Below are positions 1 to 5,506 of a stretch of 6,889 nt of DNA, one piece after another (within the stretch, counting starts at the first letter, position 1; every line of letters starts with the position of its first letter). Under the pieces are notes generated by a model that did not search any database, was not told the DNA's origin, and was given only the letters and a program-made list of their open reading frames with translations. This DNA is from Oscillospiraceae bacterium (GTDB lineage: Bacteria > Bacillota > Clostridia > Oscillospirales > Oscillospiraceae), in contig JAITEC010000016.1 of the NCBI GenBank assembly GCA_031282225.1, positions 1 to 6,889 of the forward strand. Reading direction: 5' to 3'. Made by a program: the position numbers and the translations under genes.

Positions 1-103
1 AATACTCGCCCTTGATGACGGCGGGGTGAAACACGCCGATGATCACGAACGCCATTATGCCGATCACAAGCCCGGTGAGCGGGTTTTCTATGTTTATGAG
101 CAT
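1..103 (-). CDS. DUF4491-like small membrane protein, N-terminal part (runs off the left edge)
   Basis: Reading leftward from an ATG at 103-101, 34 codons are open to the window edge. The protein begins MLINIENPLTGLVIGIMAFV and continues through IIGVFHPAVIKGEY. A hydrophobic stretch (about residues 10-24) is followed by a G-x-F-H-P-x-V-I-K-x-E-Y signature, which I recognise from the DUF4491 family of roughly 100-residue multi-pass membrane proteins of unknown function found in Clostridia and Bacteroidetes. A GGAG ribosome-binding site lies 8 nt upstream of the ATG, and a strong promoter lies about 80 bp upstream (186-214). The C-terminal two thirds lie outside the window. The family call is from memory of the motif. 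No biochemical role is known to me, and none is implied by the divergent topoisomerase gene. Confidence 0.75.
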   Translation of the reverse strand, partial: MLINIENPLTGLVIGIMAFVIIGVFHPAVIKGEY

Positions 104-162
104 TTGGCAGTCTCCAATCGTATGAGAATAAGTAAATTGCGCGATAATTCCTGCAAATGGGT

Positions 163-190
163 TTGTCACTGTGGTATTTTATATTATTAT
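163..190 (+). promoter_or_regulatory. Candidate divergent promoter for parC
   Basis: The plus strand has TTGTCA (163-168), a 16-bp spacer and TATTAT (185-190). Its -10 occupies almost the same bases as the TATAAT of the minus-strand promoter, because the run TATTATA is nearly symmetric. If used, transcription would begin near 197 and leave a leader of about 160 nt before parC. The -35 and -10 each differ from consensus at one position and the spacer is 1 bp short, so this is a weaker call than the opposing promoter. No better plus-strand promoter is obvious between 104 and 350. Confidence 0.45.
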
Positions 191-214
191 ACCGCATCCA
201 TGTGCTGTTATCAA
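186..214 (-). promoter_or_regulatory. Sigma-A type promoter for the DUF4491-like gene
   Basis: On the minus strand the sequence has TTGATA (214-209), exactly 17 bp of spacer, then TATAAT (191-186). The -10 is a perfect match, the -35 is 5 of 6 and the spacing is optimal. Transcription would start near 179, giving a leader of about 75 nt before the ATG at 103. Upstream of the -35 lie two T-rich tracts (as read on this strand), which could act as an UP-like element. Confidence 0.75.
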
Positions 215-216
215 CA

Positions 217-239
217 AAAAAGTGCCGTGCAAAAAGTGC
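217..239. repeat. Short direct repeat AAAAAGTGC x2 behind the minus-strand promoter
   Basis: The 9-mer AAAAAGTGC occurs at 217-225 and 231-239, so the copies are 14 bp apart start to start. They lie at about -38 to -60 relative to the predicted minus-strand start. Possible meanings are an A-tract UP-like element, a tandem regulator site, or chance in an A-rich stretch. Confidence 0.35.
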
Positions 240-346
240 TCAAGCGCGACGGGTGGCGGTTGAAATATCAAGCGGGATGTGTTATTTTTATGGGGACGCA
301 GTGTGAGGGGCACATTTGGACTCCCCTGCGTGGAAACAGCGATTCT

Positions 347-352
347 GGGAGG
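347..352 (+). promoter_or_regulatory. Ribosome-binding site that favours a TTG start for parC
   Basis: GGGAGG at 347-352 is the only good Shine-Dalgarno sequence near the start of the topoisomerase frame. The nearby ATG at 354 is only 1 nt away, too close to use this site. The in-frame TTG at 360 is 7 nt away, which is ideal. An earlier in-frame GTG at 279 has only a short purine run (GCGGGA) directly abutting it. Confidence 0.6.
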
Positions 353-359
353 AATGGCA

Positions 360-2603
360 TTGGCGAGGAAGAAACAGGAGGAAAAACAGCGCCCCAGCGG
401 TGGGCGCGACGTAGTGGGGTTGCGCGCCGAGGTGATCGAGCAGCCTATCACGGACACGCTAGAGACCAACTTCATGCCGTACGCAATGAGCGTCATCGTG
501 TCGCGCGCCATACCCGAGATAGACGGGTTCAAGCCTTCGCAGCGTAAGCTGCTGTACACGATGTACAAGATGGGGCTGCTCACGGGGGCGCGGACTAAAT
601 CTGCCAACATAGTTGGGCAGACCATGCGGCTCAACCCGCACGGCGACGCCGCCATTTATGACACAATGGTGCGGCTCTCAAAGGGATACGAGGCGCTGCT
701 GACGCCGTTTGTAGACTCGAAAGGCAATTTCGGAAAGGTCTATTCGCGCGATATGGCATGTGCCGCGTCAAGGTACACAGAGGCCAAGCTCTCGCAGATA
801 TGCGGCGAGATATTCAAGGACATAGACAGGGACACAGTGGATTTCGCGGACAATTACGACAACAAGATGCGGGAACCAACGCTGCTGCCCACGTCGTTTC
901 CCAATGTATTGGTGTCCGCCAACATAGGCATTGCAGTGGGGATGGCGAGCAGCGTGTGCGGATTCAACCTCGCTGAGACATGCAAGAGCGCCATAGAGCT
1001 GCTGCGCAACCCCGGACACGACATAACCACAACGCTTCTCGCCCCTGATTTTCCTACGGGCGGGGAACTCATGTACAACGCGGCGGAGATAAAGTCCATA
1101 TACGAGACGGGCAGGGGCGGCGTGAAAGTGCGGGCGCGTTGGAGGTACGACAAGGGCGAGAACATCATAGAGATAACGGAAATACCGTATTCCACCACAG
1201 CGGAGGCAATAATCGAAAAGGTCACGGAACTTGTGAGGACAGGCCGCGTGCGCGAGATATCCGACATGCGCGACGAGACGGGCCTGTCCGGGCTAAAGCT
1301 GACTATCGACATAAAGCGCGGGGCAGACCCTGAAAAGCTTATGGCGAAACTGTTCCGCATGACACCGCTCATGGACAGCTTCTCGTGCAACTTCAACATC
1401 CTCGTCGCCGGCATGCCGCGCGTGATGGGCGTTAGGGAAGTGCTGTCGGAGTGGTCGGCGTGGCGCTCGGAGTGCGTCAAGCGGCGCACCGGCCACGAGC
1501 TGCGCAAAAAACAGGAGAAACTGCACCTGCTGCGGGGCCTGGGCAAGATACTGCTCGATATAGACAGGGCGATCGCGCTCATCCGCAACACGCAAGAGGA
1601 GTCCGAGGTGGTGCCGAACCTGATGATAGGCTTCGGCATCGACGAGGCGCAGGCCGAGTACGTGGCGGAAATCAAGCTGCGAAATATAAACAGGGAGTAT
1701 ATACTCAAGCGCACGGAGGAGACGGAGCGGCTCGAAGAGGAGATAGGCGACCTGCGCGAAGTGCTTGACAGTCCGGGCCGCGTGAGAGACATCATCATAG
1801 GAGAACTAGAGGAGGTCATAAAGAAATACGGTGTGGGAAGGCGCACAATCATCGTTTACGACGAGGTGGGCCGACTGCCCGAGGAAGACGACGGCGCGCC
1901 GGAATACCCGGTGAACCTGTTCCTCTCGCGCGAGGGGTACTTCAAGAAGATAACGCCGAATTCGCTGCGCATGAGCGGGGAACAGAAATACAAGGAGTCC
2001 GACGGCCCATTTTTGTCAATGGAGTCAAATAACAGCGGGGAACTGTTGGTGTTCTCCGACAGACAGCAGGTATACAAGGTGCGCATAGGCGATTTTGAGG
2101 ACACAAAGGCCTCGGCGCTCGGGACATATCTGCCGTCGTTTCTCAACATGGACGAGGGAGAGGGCGTACTGTACGCGCTCGATCCGGGGGATTGGTCTGG
2201 CAGCGTGATGTTCTTCTTTGAAAACGGCAAGGCGGCGCGAGTGGAGCTGTCGGCCTATGCCACAAAGACCAACCGCAAGCGGCTGACCGGCGCGTACTCG
2301 GACAAGAGCCCCGTGGCGTCGGCGATCGCGCTTGCGGGCGACACAGAGGTGGCCGTGTACTCAAGCGACGGGCGAGCCGTTGTGTTTAGCACAGCGCTCG
2401 TAGCGCCGAAGGCGACGCGCGCGACGCAGGGCGTGGCCGTGATGGCGCTGCGCAGGAACCACAAGGTGGAGTCGGCCGCGCGCGCCGAGGATACGCCTAT
2501 CAGGGACATAAAGCGCTACAGGGCGGGCGGTTTGCCCGCGTCCGGCGCACTGCTCCGCGAGGGCGACAGGGAGGAGCGGCAGATGGAAATCAATTTCGAC
2601 TGA
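360..2603 (+). CDS. parC: DNA topoisomerase IV subunit A-like protein (type IIA topoisomerase breakage-reunion subunit)
   Basis: The A subunit of a type IIA topoisomerase, which cuts and rejoins both DNA strands and works with an ATPase subunit (ParE/GyrB) to decatenate or relax DNA. From the TTG start the protein has 747 residues, beginning MARKKQEEKQ. The winged-helix core carries MPYAMSVIVSRAIPEIDGFK and the quinolone-region motif HGDAAIYD (residues 94-101). The catalytic Tyr is residue 139 in AASRYTEAKL. A coiled-coil and C-gate region follows, then a beta-pinwheel C-terminal domain from about residue 519 (NLFLSREGYFKK). No GyrA box (QRRGGRG-like) is present at the expected place, which favours ParC over GyrA. 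The Ser83 position of E. coli GyrA is Ala97 here, and the Asp87 position is Asp101. No parE/gyrB lies upstream in the window. The start could instead be ATG 354 or GTG 279. Confidence 0.9.
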   Translation: MARKKQEEKQRPSGGRDVVGLRAEVIEQPITDTLETNFMPYAMSVIVSRAIPEIDGFKPSQRKLLYTMYKMGLLTGARTKSANIVGQTMRLNPHGDAAIYDTMVRLSKGYEALLTPFVDSKGNFGKVYSRDMACAASRYTEAKLSQICGEIFKDIDRDTVDFADNYDNKMREPTLLPTSFPNVLVSANIGIAVGMASSVCGFNLAETCKSAIELLRNPGHDITTTLLAPDFPTGGELMYNAAEIKSIYETGRGGVKVRARWRYDKGENIIEITEIPYSTTAEAIIEKVTELVRTGRVREISDMRDETGLSGLKLTIDIKRGADPEKLMAKLFRMTPLMDSFSCNFNILVAGMPRVMGVREVLSEWSAWRSECVKRRTGHELRKKQEKLHLLRGLGKILLDIDRAIALIRNTQEESEVVPNLMIGFGIDEAQAEYVAEIKLRNINREYILKRTEETERLEEEIGDLREVLDSPGRVRDIIIGELEEVIKKYGVGRRTIIVYDEVGRLPEEDDGAPEYPVNLFLSREGYFKKITPNSLRMSGEQKYKESDGPFLSMESNNSGELLVFSDRQQVYKVRIGDFEDTKASALGTYLPSFLNMDEGEGVLYALDPGDWSGSVMFFFENGKAARVELSAYATKTNRKRLTGAYSDKSPVASAIALAGDTEVAVYSSDGRAVVFSTALVAPKATRATQGVAVMALRRNHKVESAARAEDTPIRDIKRYRAGGLPASGALLREGDREERQMEINFD

Positions 2604-2666
2604 AATGCGCCGGAGGCGCCTTTCAGTGGCGGCGAAAGGGGACGGGGGAATCGGGAGGTGTTTGAG

Positions 2667-3935
2667 GTGTGGAAGGCCTGTCTTGCCCTATTTTTTGCGG
2701 CTGCCCTGTGCGGGGGATGCGCTTCTATTCTGGAGGGCGAGGAGACAATAGTGACGGAGCACACGGTGCTGACGCGGCCGGAGATAACGGCGCGCAGCGT
2801 GGAGGCGAGCGACTTTGAAGAGCTCAGAGCCGCTGTGCTGGGGTTTGTCTCGTCCCACGACGACATGGGCGCCATAAGCGTATACGGGTACGACGGCGAC
2901 ATTGACGAAGACCTCGCGCGCGCGTGCCGGGAGGTGTCGGAGGACACTCCGATAGGCGCGTTTGCCGTATCGGACATGGCCTGGAGCGTCTCGAAAATCG
3001 TGTCGTATTACGAAGTGGAGATCAATATTGCCTACAGGCGGACGCGCAGCCAGCTCGACGGCATGGTCATGGCGTCGTCGCAGCGGTTCCTGCGCTCGGA
3101 ATTGCTGAACATCATGAGCCGATACAGCGAGACGGCAGTCATCTATACGCGGTTGGGAGATATAACCGAGGACGACATACGGGGGTATATAGAGGAGATA
3201 TACTACGAAAACCCGCTGGAGATCATCATGCTGCCCGTTGTCGGTGTTGAGATATTCCCGGAGAGCGGGAACGAGCGGATAGTGGAGATAACGCTGGGAC
3301 AGCGAAATCCTCCGGGCATCTCGCTGACATATACGGCGGGGCTCGTGCGGGCGGCGCGGAATATAGCGGAGGCCGCGAGCGGGGAGAGCGACGGCGAGAT
3401 ATTGCTCGACCTGCTAGAGAGGCTGACGGACGCGTCCGAGTACGACGCCGACGCCGCCAGGATAGGGCAGTATAGCACGCAGAATTTCAATGCCACGGCG
3501 TACGGCGCGCTCGTGTACGGAGCCGCGATAGGGGAGGGGTACGCAATGGCGTACAAAGCGCTGTGCGACGAACTCGGGCTGGAGTGCACCGTGGCGCTAG
3601 GCGAGAGGGGCTCATATATGCACGCGTGGAACATAGTGCGCGTGAATGACGACTACTACCACATCGACGCGTCCATGTGCGACGTAAACGGCGCGGGCAC
3701 CGCGTTCCTCAGGAACGACGCCGAGATGGCGCAGGACGGGTACATATGGGCCGCCGGCAGGTATCCGGCCTGTTCCGGGCCGCTAAAATACGCGGACTTT
3801 GCAAGCGCGGAAGACGGTGAACCCGAGAGCGAGGCGGAGGCGGAGGCCGGCGGCGAGCCTGTGGGCGAGGGGGAGGCGGGCGGCGAGCCTGTGGGCGAGG
3901 GAGCTCAAGAGGTCACTCCTCCATCATTGCCTTGA
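2667..3935 (+). CDS. Exported transglutaminase-like protein lacking the catalytic cysteine (probable lipoprotein pseudoenzyme)
   Basis: From the GTG at 2667 (SD GGGAGG at 2653-2658, 8 nt away) the protein has 422 residues. An earlier GTG at 2658 overlaps the SD and is less likely. The N-terminus WKACLALFFAAALCGGCAS is an export signal with a possible lipobox (LCGGC), atypical in having Cys at -3. About residues 30-280 are an acidic region I do not recognise. A transglutaminase-like core follows. Family members carry a C-x-G-Y nucleophile motif, but here it reads AIGEGYAMAYKALC, with Gly289 in place of Cys. His319 (MHAWN) and Asp334 (YYHIDAS) of the triad are kept. Peptide-bond or crosslinking chemistry is therefore unlikely, and a binding or structural role is more plausible. 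A Glu/Gly/Ala-rich tail with a tandem repeat ends the protein. It lies 63 bp after parC, probably co-transcribed, and its end overlaps sigF tail-to-tail by 23 bp. Confidence 0.8.
   Translation: MWKACLALFFAAALCGGCASILEGEETIVTEHTVLTRPEITARSVEASDFEELRAAVLGFVSSHDDMGAISVYGYDGDIDEDLARACREVSEDTPIGAFAVSDMAWSVSKIVSYYEVEINIAYRRTRSQLDGMVMASSQRFLRSELLNIMSRYSETAVIYTRLGDITEDDIRGYIEEIYYENPLEIIMLPVVGVEIFPESGNERIVEITLGQRNPPGISLTYTAGLVRAARNIAEAASGESDGEILLDLLERLTDASEYDADAARIGQYSTQNFNATAYGALVYGAAIGEGYAMAYKALCDELGLECTVALGERGSYMHAWNIVRVNDDYYHIDASMCDVNGAGTAFLRNDAEMAQDGYIWAAGRYPACSGPLKYADFASAEDGEPESEAEAEAGGEPVGEGEAGGEPVGEGAQEVTPPSLP
3842..3901 (+). repeat. Tandem 30-bp repeat (2 copies) in the transglutaminase-like gene
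   Basis: Bases 3842-3871 and 3872-3901 are identical except at 3848/3878 (C versus G). The unit encodes EAGGEPVGEG twice in the acidic tail of the lipoprotein-like gene and ends 12 bp before the convergent sigF stop codon. The 30-bp in-frame unit is what replication slippage would produce, so copy number may vary among strains without breaking the frame. Confidence 0.9.
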
Positions 3936-4620
3936 GTTTTTTCATGGCGCGCCGTTCCATACGCGATACTTGGACCTGCGTCGTCTTCAGCACGCGCGCC
4001 GCGTCGGACTGAGTCATGCCGTGGTAATAGCGCAGCGCTATTACCTGGCGTTCGCGCACGGGAAGCGACGTCAGGGCGTCGCGCAGCGCCAAGCGCTCGA
4101 TTACGCTGTCCTCCGCCCAACCGCCGCAGAGGTTTGCCGCTGACAGTTCTGCCGCGCCGTTCCCGTCGGACAGGGAAGAGGGCGCCTCCGTGGCGGCTTG
4201 CGCGGAGGCGATTTCCTCGGCGGGGAGACGCAGCGCCTCGGAGAGCTCGGATACCGTGGGTTCCCTCCCGAGACGCTGTTCCAGTTCGCCGCGGGCGCGG
4301 CGTATGGCGCCTGCGCGCTCTTTTACGGTGCGGCTGACCTTTACGCTGCCGTCGTCACGGAGGAAACGGCGTATCTCGCCCGCTATTTTCGGCACGGCGT
4401 ATGTGGAGAATTGTGTTCCGTATTCCGGGTCGTAGCCGTCTATGGCCTTGAGGAAGCCGACGCAACCGAGCTGATAGAGGTCGTCGGGGTCTACGCCGCG
4501 CCCAAAAAAACGGCGCGCGACGCTCCACACGAGGCCGGAATTTGATTCGAGCATCTCGCCTGAGGCGTCGCGGTCGCCGTTTTGAGCCGCGATTATCCGG
4601 GTGAGGACGGACTCGTCCAC
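3913..4620 (-). CDS. sigF: RNA polymerase sporulation sigma factor SigF (SpoIIAC)
   Basis: The early forespore sigma factor, which directs RNA polymerase to forespore promoters after asymmetric division. The 235-residue protein matches the sigma-70 family SigB/F/G group. Region 2 spans about residues 28-98, with DDLYQLGCVGFLKAID, FSTYAVPKIAGEI and RFLRDDGSVKVSR. Region 3 includes LEQRLGREPTVSEL. The region 4 helix-turn-helix is at about residues 202-225 (MTQSDAARVLKTTQVQVSR). SigG is similar in sequence, but position directly after spoIIAB identifies this as SigF. The start is GTG, 2 nt after the spoIIAB stop, with no visible SD, so translation is probably coupled to spoIIAB. The N-terminus is shorter than in B. 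subtilis SigF. The 3' end overlaps the convergent transglutaminase-like gene by 23 bp. Confidence 0.95.
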   Translation of the reverse strand: MDESVLTRIIAAQNGDRDASGEMLESNSGLVWSVARRFFGRGVDPDDLYQLGCVGFLKAIDGYDPEYGTQFSTYAVPKIAGEIRRFLRDDGSVKVSRTVKERAGAIRRARGELEQRLGREPTVSELSEALRLPAEEIASAQAATEAPSSLSDGNGAAELSAANLCGGWAEDSVIERLALRDALTSLPVRERQVIALRYYHGMTQSDAARVLKTTQVQVSRMERRAMKKLKAMMEE

Positions 4621-4622
4621 TG

Positions 4623-5063
4623 CTACCGCGCGTCGGCGCGCGAGGCTATGCGGCGCGTCATTGTGACTGTTGTGCCCCTTCCGGGCTTTGAGCGGACGCG
4701 CAGCTTGTCCATGAAGCTCTCCATTATGGAAAACCCCATCCCGCTGCGCTCGTCGCCGCCTGTAGTGAACATGGGGGCACGCGCGGCGCCGATATCCTCT
4801 ATGCCGCGCCCCCAGTCGCGCACCGCTATCTCCAGGGAACTGTCGCCAAACAGCCTCGCCTTGACGGATATGCGCCCTAGCGAATCCGGGTACGCGTGCA
4901 CTATGCAGTTAGTGACCGCTTCGCTGACGGCTGTCTTAATGTCGCCCAGCTCGTCGAGCGTTGGGTCGAGCTGCGCCGCGAAACAGGCCACTGCCGTGCG
5001 CGCGAACGACTCGTTGCGCGACCTGCTCAAAAACTCGATCTTCACGGAGTTTATCTCGTCCAC
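4623..5063 (-). CDS. spoIIAB: Anti-sigma F factor and serine kinase SpoIIAB
   Basis: A GHKL-fold protein that binds and inhibits sigma-F and phosphorylates SpoIIAA, using ATP for both partner choices. The 146-residue length is the family norm. The N-terminus has the conserved NESFAR and AQLDPTLDEL. The N box is SEAVTNCIVHAY with Glu48 and Asn52. The G1 box is RDWGRGI (Asp83), the ATP-lid region is APMFTTGGDERSG, and the G2 motif is SGMGFSIME. The start is a GTG 7 nt after the spoIIAA stop. An AAGGAGG site (5076-5082) overlaps the end of spoIIAA and sits 12 nt from the GTG, a little longer than usual. No in-frame ATG, GTG or TTG is better placed. All catalytic and nucleotide-binding motifs look intact. 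Confidence 0.95.
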   Translation of the reverse strand: MDEINSVKIEFLSRSRNESFARTAVACFAAQLDPTLDELGDIKTAVSEAVTNCIVHAYPDSLGRISVKARLFGDSSLEIAVRDWGRGIEDIGAARAPMFTTGGDERSGMGFSIMESFMDKLRVRSKPGRGTTVTMTRRIASRADAR

Positions 5064-5070
5064 TATGTAA

Positions 5071-5397
5071 TTACGCCTCCTTTGCCGCCGGCGCGGCGAT
5101 TGGCACTATCCTGTCGACGCCTGCGGCGCGAAGGACGCGCATTGGCTGTTTGCGTATGTTTTCCACGCCGAGCGTGCCGTCGAGCTCGCCCATGCGCTTG
5201 CGCGTTTTTATAAGTACGGCTATGCCAGAGGAGTCCATGAATGTCACCCCGCTAAAGTCCATGACGCAGCGCCTGGGCAGAAAAGCGTCGATGTATTCCT
5301 CTATCGTGGCGACGGCTTTTTTGGCGGCGTGATGGTCAAGCTCTCCGTCAAAGCGCAGTCTAAGCGTGCCGCCTACAAACTCGGTCTCAAGATTCAA
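5071..5397 (-). CDS. spoIIAA: Anti-sigma F factor antagonist SpoIIAA (STAS domain)
   Basis: The anti-anti-sigma factor: in its unphosphorylated form it binds SpoIIAB and frees sigma-F, and SpoIIE phosphatase regenerates that form. From the chosen TTG start the protein is 108 residues, beginning MNLETEFVGG. It shows the STAS signature: FDGELDHHAAKK (about residues 16-27), CVMDFSGVTFMDSSGIAVL, and a C-terminal AGVDRIV. The phosphorylated serine (Ser58 in B. subtilis) corresponds to Ser56 in DSSG. The TTG at 5397 is preferred because AGGAGG (5411-5406) lies 8 nt upstream and the N-terminus then matches the family length. The frame stays open to 5496 without family-like sequence. A TTG two codons earlier is only 2 nt from the SD. 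The SD lies inside a perfect hairpin arm. Confidence 0.93.
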   Translation of the reverse strand: MNLETEFVGGTLRLRFDGELDHHAAKKAVATIEEYIDAFLPRRCVMDFSGVTFMDSSGIAVLIKTRKRMGELDGTLGVENIRKQPMRVLRAAGVDRIVPIAAPAAKEA

Positions 5398-5402
5398 GCA
5401 CA

Positions 5403-5445
5403 ATACCTCCTGTTCCCGGATGAATTGACCGGGAACAGGAGGTAT
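5403..5445 (-). promoter_or_regulatory. Perfect 17-bp hairpin sequestering the spoIIAA ribosome-binding site
   Basis: Bases 5429-5445 and 5403-5419 are perfect inverted repeats (17 bp) around a 9-nt loop (5420-5428). In the minus-strand mRNA the 5' arm begins AUACCUCCU and the 3' arm ends AGGAGGUAU. The whole Shine-Dalgarno AGGAGG (5411-5406) therefore pairs with a perfect CCUCCU. The TTG start follows the stem after 5 nt. No T-tract follows on either strand, so it is not a normal intrinsic terminator. The palindrome abuts the -10 at 5446-5451, so a transcript starting near 5439 would contain only about the inner 11 bp and free half of the SD. As DNA it could also be an operator for a dimeric regulator. 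Confidence 0.8.
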
Positions 5446-5454
5446 ATTATAGCA
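5446..5454 (-). promoter_or_regulatory. Extended -10 promoter element for the spoIIA operon
   Basis: TGCTATAAT on the minus strand (5454-5446) is a perfect TATAAT with the extended TGn. No convincing -35 lies 16-18 bp upstream. Predicted transcription start is near 5439, inside the inverted repeat. The spoIIA operon of B. subtilis uses a sigma-H promoter. I searched for the sigma-H pattern (AGGA...GAAT) here and did not find one, so an activator-dependent sigma-A promoter is suggested. Confidence 0.5.
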
Positions 5455-5470
5455 TTTCCCGCGCGGATGC

Positions 5471-5477
5471 CGTCGAA
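5471..5477 (+). promoter_or_regulatory. Spo0A-box-like heptamer at the -35 position of the spoIIA promoter
   Basis: CGTCGAA matches the Spo0A box TGTCGAA at 6 of 7 positions. It lies at about -32 to -38 relative to the predicted start near 5439, where Spo0A boxes sit in Spo0A-activated sigma-A promoters such as B. subtilis spoIIG. A 6-of-7 heptamer can occur by chance, so position is the main argument. Confidence 0.35.
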
Positions 5478-5506
5478 AACGGGAGGGCAAGAACACGTAA
5501 AGTGGT

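Noticed and set aside
26..547. Plus-strand open frame across the left intergenic region
   Set aside because: It runs antisense to the DUF4491 start, through the promoters and into parC in another frame, with no recognisable protein features.
854..1852. Long minus-strand open frame of 332 codons inside parC
   Set aside because: It is antisense to conserved topoisomerase coding sequence. Its Ser/Arg-rich composition reflects the GC-rich codon pattern, and no family motif is present.
2607..2637. Small overlapping inverted repeats after parC (GCGCC-GGCGC and CCTTTC-GAAAGG)
   Set aside because: Stems of 5-6 bp that exclude each other and lack a T-tract. Probably chance in GC-rich DNA, and the downstream gene looks co-transcribed.
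3904..3942. Possible intrinsic terminator on the plus strand: CTCAAG...CTTGAG followed by six T
   Set aside because: The stem is only 6 bp with a 21-nt loop, and the T6 run is simply the complement of two Lys codons in the conserved sigF C-terminus. Too weak to call as a terminator.
5403..5445. The 17-bp inverted repeat as a terminator of the surface-protein gene
   Set aside because: No T-tract follows it on either strand. On the minus strand it is followed by TGTGC and the spoIIAA start, and its 3' arm is the SD.
5398..5496. N-terminal extension of SpoIIAA to 5496
   Set aside because: The extra 33 codons cover the hairpin and promoter, have no family similarity, and would make the protein longer than known SpoIIAA.
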